Assembly: GCF_963675165.1 (NCBI RefSeq) | Contig: NC_087377.1 | Location: 3,840,899-3,904,898 of the forward strand | Direction: 5' to 3' | DNA: 64,000 nucleotides | Source of the DNA: Halichondria panicea | Lineage: Eukaryota; Porifera; Demospongiae; Suberitida; Halichondriidae | Shown here: in pieces, positions 58,043 through 64,000 of the stretch | How positions within the stretch are numbered: position 1 is the stretch's first letter | Layout of the letters: each line of letters begins with the position of its first letter | Program-made: the position numbers and the translations under genes | The notes under the pieces: model-generated | What the model was told of the DNA's origin: nothing | The model's input: only the letters and a program-made list of their open reading frames with translations | Database searches by the model: none

Positions 58043-61000
58043 ATGGAGGACAAGGTCAAGCAGGCTATTAAGCTTCTCGCATCTATTGCTGAGAGCTCGG
58101 CTGAGAGCTCGGCTGAGAGCACTACACCCAGTACATCCACTTCATTGTCAACGCCTTCACAGCATGGTAAGTGTTAAGTGCAGCTAGCTAGCTTGAGTTT
58201 ATGGAGTTCTCTGTAGATCTTTTGTACTCTGTACTATACTAAGCTATAAGTACGTACGTGCTAACATGGTGCTAATTATAAGGCACATCTTTATTGAGCT
58301 AGAGTGATGTGTGATTGTGTGAAAATAAGTATCACATTAATACCATATAAGCATTTTTTAAAGCGCCCCTCTAAAGATGCGCCATGAAGCCTCCAAAATA
58401 ATTTTTGAAACTCCTAATGGAGCTCCACCACGTGTGAGTAATTATTTTTTGACGGTGCATTGGTAAATAGAGGTAAAATGAGCAAGCCAATCACAGAATT
58501 CTTCCTTCCACATTTGGGCCACACAGTGCCTCTTTAACGTGTGCAACGTACGCACAGGCCTGTTGGAAGAACAAGAAAACTGCTGCAGGTGCCATGCACA
58601 TGCACAGTCCATTTGCAAAGCTGTTTTTTTACCTCCAATTAGAAGGCGCTCTTCTAAAGACTCGAAACTAATTTTCCAACCTCATAATAGAGCCACCTTT
58701 ACCAGCGTAATTATTTTAATGTGGCGCCATAAAAAGAGCTTATACGGTATGGCCATTGGACAAATAAATTTTGGTATAATCAAGAGTAGAATAAATTGAG
58801 AGTGGTGCTATATAATTAGTGCATACACAATCTTACTAATAATGATCCATTAGGTGTGAGGCATGGTGCCAGTGGGTCATGCAGCAGAGCCGTAGAAGCC
58901 CTTCGTTCCGTTAGGGAACGACTCCAAGAAGGAACGTCTTCCAGGGAACGACTCCAAGGGGGAACATCCGAGCAGAAGGCAAACTTTGCCCCATATGAGA
59001 GAAAGAGTTCAACGAAACACAAGAGTTGGACTGTGAAGTTAGTCTGTCTCAGCAGTACAGAAGCAAAAAAAGTACCCTGCAGTGTGTATGACCGAAATGT
59101 GCTTGTCAGTGCTGGGTTAGGAGAAAAAAAGACAGTAATCCCAGACATAGAATGCTCTGCAAAGGACTTCAACGAAATCATAATCTCATCATTCTCCAAG
59201 TTGAATGGGTGTGGAGGGTTCGAGCTGCTTCGATGTGTTCCAAATACTAAAGATCTGGAATTAATTTCACCAGTAATTGCAGCATCTCCCAAGGTACTAA
59301 AGAGCGTCATTGGCAATGGCCGGGTATTCATCCGACCCATTCAAAAAAGCTTAGATGTCAATCCTATAGCAGGAAACTCTAATGAGGTAAAATACAGAAC
59401 ATGCACCTTCAGCTAGTTGGCTACATGTATAATTATCTATCTCTAATAGCTAAAGGAGAAGTGTTTACACTGTGACATTAAAGTGCCAGTGGTTGACCTA
59501 CGTGCTCACGTTAACATTTGCAAGTGGAAGAAGTCAAGGTACTTGCCATTAATCAATTATAATTATGTATAATTATACTGTAATTAGTCTGAGCCGTGGA
59601 CTCGAATCAGACAGTGATTCAGACGACTTTGAAGACCCTGTTCCACCAAGAAGGCCTCCTTTGAGGTTGATACTTTACAAAAATTAATGATGATTTAACA
59701 ATGTCATTAATTGCTTTACAGCTTGAAACGAGAACTTCATTGGGATAGTGATGACACTTCCCCCCCACCGAAGAAGCCAACATCAGAGCCCCTTATTTCA
59801 ATTTCTTCTGAGTCTGACAATGATGTAAGTGGGAAGTGTATACATTTACTAGATTTTTGATGATATCTTTTACTACAGGTTGAACAAACCGAGCAAGAGA
59901 TGATAGACCGTGCAATTTCTCTCTCTAAGAACAACAGGTAATTTACGCAAGTTGGTTGTAGTTGAGATTAAATGAATGCCCTATTCAGTTCTGAATCAAT
60001 TGCAACAATAGCAGACCTTCTGAAGTCTCTCTCCAAGTATGTGACAGGTGAAGAAGTGACTGTAACTGTGAGACGGGAAAATGTTCTCGACGATGCTTTA
60101 CGCACCGTTAGGCGTGGTTCTTTTCCAATCGACCACACTATCATTGTAAGAAGGTACTTTACATTGGCCACTATAATTGATTGCATGTGTTACTGTAATA
60201 TAGGTGGAGTTTCTTGGGGAGGCAGGTGAAGATGGGGGTGGTTTAAAACGGGAGTTTTGGTGTCTCCTGTTTAAGCAAGTGAAGTCATCTTTGTTTGAGG
60301 GGGTTGGAGATCGCCTGGTGCCAAGGCATGATGTTGTTGCACTGCAGGTTCACTATTCTTATGTATAGATTTGCCTCCATTATAATTATGCTATTCTAGA
60401 ACAAGAAATTTGAACATGTTGGCAATTTGATTGCTATGGGGTTACTCCAAGGCAGCAGTGGTGTTCCATTCATTGCACCTCCGATATAAGAGTACTTATG
60501 TGGCGTGAGTGCAGAATCGGTGAATGTCAGTGTGGAGGATGTTCCGGCTTACGAAGTCAAGGAATATATCTCTCAGGTGAACACCTTATCATTATTAAAA
60601 AATAATGTATAACTGCATGATTTCTTTTTAAGATCGAGGCAGCTGAATGTAATGAAAGCCTTAGACAGACTTGTCAGAGTGATATCGACACTGCACTTGA
60701 AGCTGGGTACACCAAACCCATTGCTTCCATCACCATGTCAGAGAAACCTGGGCTTGTAAAAGCACTATTGCTCCACTTCGTTGTGTACCGAAACAAAGCA
60801 GTTCTGGACCAGTTGCGAGCTGGGCTCAACATTCTAGGGATGAGGGAGGCCATGTCCAAGTACAGTGAGATTCTAAAACCATTCTTTGTTGAAGGAATGC
60901 AACCACCTCTTTCAGCAAGTAGGTTGGCATCCCTCTTAATTTGTTTGTTACCTCCATTTTATTTTGTTCAGATATGATTAGGTCTCTGATAGGTGACGTG

Positions 61001-61400
61001 CATTTTTCAGAATCTGGAACTTCTGAATTAGTCAAAGAGAAAGCGTCGTATATGCTTTTTTTGGATATGTTGCATAACATACAAGGTAATAGGTAATTAG
61101 ATTAAAAATCATGCTACACTAAACGGCTTCCCCCCGATTTATGCAGATGGAGGCAGCGAGTCAGGGTTGAGCCTATGTCAGGTTCTAAACTTCTTCACTG
61201 GCAGTGACTACCCACCTGTTTTGGGCTTTGATAGTCGAAACCCTGTGAGTATTCACTTCAGCTCCACTTCAAACTATCCCTTGGCCTCAACATGTGCATT
61301 GCAATTAACATTGCCAACCAAGTTTCATGATGATGAACTCCGGTTTAAAGAAAACATGGAGTATGGAATACTAAACCATGGAGGTTTTGGAATGTGCTAA
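58043..61400 (+). CDS. UBZ-finger / UIM / HECT ubiquitin-ligase-like protein, likely transposon-borne, one in-frame stop
   Basis: Model: 58043-58166, 58854-59386, 59450-59538, 59588-59665, 59722-59824, 59879-59937, 59989-60145, 60204-60347, 60400-60576, 60633-60918, 60972-61085, 61147-61400, GT-AG throughout, 2,118 nt or 706 codons. Order: Ser/Thr-rich start (ESSAESSAEST), an unrecognised central domain, a C2HC finger (CLHCDIKVPVVDLRAHVNIC, ubiquitin-binding UBZ-like), acidic ESDSDSDDFED, a UIM-like helix (EQEMIDRAISLSKNN), then a HECT domain with VEFLGEAGEDGGGLKREF, FTGSDYPPVLGF and catalytic Cys in PLASTCALQLTLP, ending GFGMC. A TAA at 60487-60489 (codon 459) interrupts the HECT N-lobe; it could be a recent mutation, an assembly error or a pseudogene mark. 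It resembles the G2E3-like HECT proteins that are multicopy in several aquatic animals. Confidence 0.83.
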
Positions 61401-61576
61401 CACTAACATTCGTGTATTTTTCAGATATAATCAGCTATCAGTGTTTTTTCGATTCACATTCATTACTACCATGACAGTTTAATGTTGGCATCACATATGT
61501 AATCACTTTTGTGCCTCATCACTTTCGTCAAATATATGGTATATACCTTATATGATTGATTCTAATAACAAGTTAA

Positions 61577-61737
61577 CAAAATTAATTTATTCAACATCAC
61601 ATGACAAAACAAATATAAACACTAAAACACTAGCTATATATAAATTAATTAATATGTAGCCAAAATTAATTTATTCAGCATCACATGACAAAACAAATAT
61701 AAACACTAAAACACTAGCTATATATAAATTAATTACA
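61577..61737. repeat. 84-bp direct tandem duplication between the convergent genes
   Basis: CAAAATTAATTTATTCA...TATATAAATTAATT occurs at 61,577-61,660 and 61,661-61,737 with almost no change. It fills most of the spacer between the HECT stop (61,400) and the integrase stop (61,739), where both transcripts should end. Confidence 0.9.
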
Positions 61738-61738
61738 G

Positions 61739-63264
61739 TCACTGACATGCTTCAACATAAGCCCGAGTGATAATATACAAAGATATCCCAAGATCATCAC
61801 AGGTTTCAAGAGGATCAACAGCATGTGCTAGCTCAATGTGCTGCTCTCTACTTATGCAATTCCTAGTCTCAGGAATAGTGACACGATCAAGATCATCAGA
61901 CACAGTGACGGGACCTTCCCAGTCAATTCCAAAATATTCCTACAATAAATCACATTGTGATAACACTGAAGAAAACATTAATAACTAACACTCTAACACC
62001 CAAAACAATTACATTGTACTCTTACCAATGTATCACTTGCAACACCTTGTATAGCAGCAGCATCACCTGACCCTTGTAACAATCCTTTCGTCCACAACTG
62101 GTATGGAGTCTGATTCTTCTCAGTTCTTAAACGATGATGAGCATACGATTGGCGAAATTCATCCAAATGGCTGTTGATTCGGGGGATATATATGTAATGC
62201 AAGGAAAACAGGTCTGTATTGCACAGAGGGTCCAACAATCCATCTTCTTGTAAGGAGGAGAACACCTCGTAGTAGAGTGATATGCATCCTGTGAATAGGT
62301 CCCTCCACAACCTCTCAATTCGTTGATTGTGGACACTCCGTCCTGTAATAAAACTTTTACGTCCGGGCCCACGTTCTGGATGATCAAGCATAAACTGAGA
62401 CACCAGCACATTTTCTCCTCCCTTGTCACTTCGGACTCTAGAGGGTAGACCATACTCATGAACTGCACTCAAAAAACTGTCTAAAACTGTCTCTGCCCTG
62501 TTGTTTGTGGAAGCTTTCATATATACAGGGAGTCGGGAGTAGCCGTCAATGCCTCCATGTATGACAATACGCCATTTAATGAGCCTATGATAACCGTCTA
62601 TGTGCCAGAGGCTGTTTGGCATGCATACATTATATTTTCGCCGGTGGAGAACTTGCCGGAAGCGTGAAGCCACACCAATGGGATCAATTCTCTTCAGACT
62701 TTCCCTGACTCTTGCGCGCTGGATCCGAATACCTATACTCCACAAAAAGCCACTTAGTGATCGTTCTCCAGAATTAGGATGCGTCCTGATAAAATTTGTT
62801 GTAATATCATCAAGCTCAGAGTCGCTCAACCCTGAGAATGTTATCTCATCTTGCATTCCGTATTGAACTATTCTTCTCCTTATTGTACGAGATGAAACGC
62901 CTAACATTTTCCCAATGGCTGTAGTTGAAAAATGAGCTTTTAGCAGCAAAATAAGGCTTTCTTCACTAATTGGTATTTGTGGTCGTCCCCTAATGTGACA
63001 ACGGTGTTCATCATCAATCACCTCATTAATACACACAACTATGTTTCTCACATGTTCAACTAATATTTCTCCACTTCCAAAAGGTAACAAATCTTCAGCA
63101 CTCAGAATATCTCCAAGGACCATCTCAGCAGTACAAAGTGCATCTTCGACAACAGTTAAATCACCTTCAAGTATCATCATGTTTGTTCTCGTAATAGTAT
63201 CTTCAGCCTCAAGCAAGAAGTCAATCATCTCAGAAGCTGACATTCTAAGGAAAGAAATCGCCAT
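61739..63264 (-). CDS. IS3-like DD36E integrase/transposase with HTH, two exons
   Basis: Exon 1 is 63264-62026 and exon 2 is 61939-61739 (minus strand). The donor CATTG|GTAAGA and acceptor TTGTAG|GAATATT join in phase 0, giving 479 residues. Without splicing the frame ends after VRVQCNCFGC; the spliced tail EYFGIDWEGPVTVSDDLDRV continues the typical C-terminus (YGIDWxGP). Residues about 100-135 form a helix-turn-helix (LLKAHFSTTAIGKMLGVSSR). The catalytic core has Asp in NSLWHIDGYHRL, Asp in RVRSDKGGEN and Glu in HNQRIERLWRDLF, with 36 residues between the second Asp and the Glu. All catalytic residues are intact. The retrovirus/IS3-type integrase fold fits the IS3EU group of eukaryotic DNA transposons; I see no reverse transcriptase nearby. 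Confidence 0.88.
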
Positions 63265-63329
63265 GTGAGGAAAATGGTACCTAACAGTGAGGGTGTGTCT
63301 TTATAGACTTATTTGTGCACTTGTAAAAG

Positions 63330-63890
63330 TAATGCCCCACCTCCCCCAGGTGGGGATTAGTTGGGGATTAGACTTGAAGTTGCTCCCCTACCTCAGAGGA
63401 GGTCTGACATGCACGAATCACTACAAGTTCAGTACATTGATATCATTGCGGTCACGTGATAATGTCCAGGCCAAATGCACTGAACTTGTAATGCACTGAA
63501 CTTGTAGTGATTCGTGCACGCATGTCGGACCTCCTCTGTCCCTACCTAGGGGACTTAGACAGATCACCTGATGCATGCATTGGGTCAAAAGATCACATGC
63601 CATACTCATCCTTCCAACACATGCTGAGTACAGTGAGAGCAGTTTATTAATCCTAAGCAATCTCTGCCTTTTTGCTTTATAAGAGTATAGCTGTCAATAT
63701 TTATATAGTGATTCTGTATTTGTTATCTTCTCGCTATACGTAGTGATAGGTCTATTCCCCACATAACCCCCATGTTGTACTAGGGGGATTAAACCAAATA
63801 ACATGCCCAAAGGTAGGGGTATTATATCATGTGATTGGTCTAATCCCCACCCCCGGTAGGGGAGGGGGAATTAGATTGACAAGTTCATTA
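63330..63890. repeat. Inverted GGGGATTAG / CTAATCCCC repeats
   Basis: GGTGGGGATTAG and TTGGGGATTAGAC at about 63,350-63,372 face GGTCTAATCCCCACCCCC at about 63,838-63,855, and GCCCCACCTCCCCCAGGTGGG at 63,335-63,356 is itself palindromic. A MITE sits inside. These may be subterminal repeats of the two-gene transposon or an independent foldback element. Confidence 0.6.
63394..63538. mobile_element. MITE with CAGAGGAGG...CCTCCTCTG ends, copy 3
   Basis: CAGAGGAGGTCTGACATG faces CATGTCGGACCTCCTCTG. ACTGAACTTGTA is duplicated inside the right half. The flanks CCCTACCT (63,386-63,393) and CCCTACCT (63,540-63,547) suggest an 8-9-bp target duplication. It inserted into the GGGGATTAG repeat block. Confidence 0.82.
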
Positions 63891-64000
63891 GCCTTCATTA
63901 CATTGTAAAGCATTACAAAGTTTAATATTCTAGGTAGGTATATGCATACAATAGCTCACGTCCAGTTTGGGGAGGGACGTCCTTTCCCCACAATATAAAT

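Larger units (their letters stand above)
58043..63264. mobile_element. Putative two-gene DNA transposon (HECT ligase plus IS3-like integrase)
   Basis: Two convergent multi-exon genes with a 340-bp spacer, set at the edge of a repeat-rich RTK array and flanked by satellites on the left and inverted G/C-rich repeats on the right. The span given covers only the genes. I could not identify terminal inverted repeats or a target duplication; the true ends probably lie in about 57,460-58,000 and 63,300-64,000 or beyond the window. Confidence 0.6.

Noticed and set aside
58816..59340. 174-codon minus-strand frame
   Set aside because: It is antisense to exon 2 of the HECT gene and lacks splice or domain support.
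61739..63264. Integrase as part of a retrovirus or LTR retrotransposon
   Set aside because: No gag, protease, reverse transcriptase or LTRs are nearby, the gene has an intron, and the DD36E spacing with IS3-like motifs fits a DNA transposon better.
1..64000. CRISPR arrays, bacterial operons, tRNA or rRNA genes
   Set aside because: No regularly spaced direct repeats with unique spacers, no ribosomal binding sites or tight operons, and no cloverleaf or rRNA sequence was noticed; the window is spliced eukaryotic DNA. A tRNAscan or Rfam search was not possible.

Overview
This window is animal nuclear DNA: AT-rich, with short GT-AG introns, extracellular-domain receptor tyrosine kinases (RTKs) and a very high load of small inverted-repeat transposons. 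The combination of IgGFc-binding, Calx-beta and Sushi ectodomains on a tyrosine kinase, in a tandem array, fits a demosponge (an Amphimedon-like genome is my best guess; this is inference, no database was searched).

Layout. (1) 1-15,156: RTK gene 1, missing only its signal-peptide exon, which lies left of the window. (2) 15,157-22,270: a repeat-filled spacer with a decayed non-LTR reverse transcriptase tail, a long diverged inverted repeat, an 867-bp dispersed repeat, a 1.25-kb element with a 7-bp target duplication, and a broken hAT transposon. (3) 22,321-33,794: RTK gene 2, complete in 16 exons (1,284 aa). (4) 35,172-39,585: RTK gene 3, a shrunken and broken paralogue. (5) 41,470-56,829: RTK gene 4, complete in 18 exons (1,437 aa), with four Sushi exons and a 5.4-kb first intron that holds a 1.14-kb palindrome, a Tc1/mariner relic and several MITEs. 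(6) 57,200-57,970: ATCGAT-rich sequence and an 84-bp minisatellite. (7) 58,043-63,264: two convergent genes, a 12-exon UBZ-finger/UIM/HECT ubiquitin-ligase-like gene on the plus strand and a two-exon IS3-like DD36E integrase on the minus strand, which together look like one large DNA transposon. (8) 63,265-64,000: inverted G/C-rich repeats and a MITE.

How the genes relate. The four RTKs are tandem duplicates. Genes 1 and 2 share one transmembrane exon type and genes 3 and 4 another. Every ectodomain exon is symmetric (phase 1-1), so Sushi exons can be gained or lost without a frame change: 2, 2, 1 and 4 copies. The summed exon lengths of genes 1, 2 and 4 and of the HECT gene are each exact multiples of three, which independently supports the hand-made splice models. 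The predicted products are cell-surface receptors with an intact catalytic kinase (GQGAFG loop, VALK lysine, [12 protein letters not shown]) and a tyrosine-bearing tail.

Because the paralogues can be aligned intron by intron, they act as empty-site references. Many small elements can be delimited to the base, including a family with 7-bp target duplications, one with ATAT duplications, one with 9-bp duplications and hAT-like ones.
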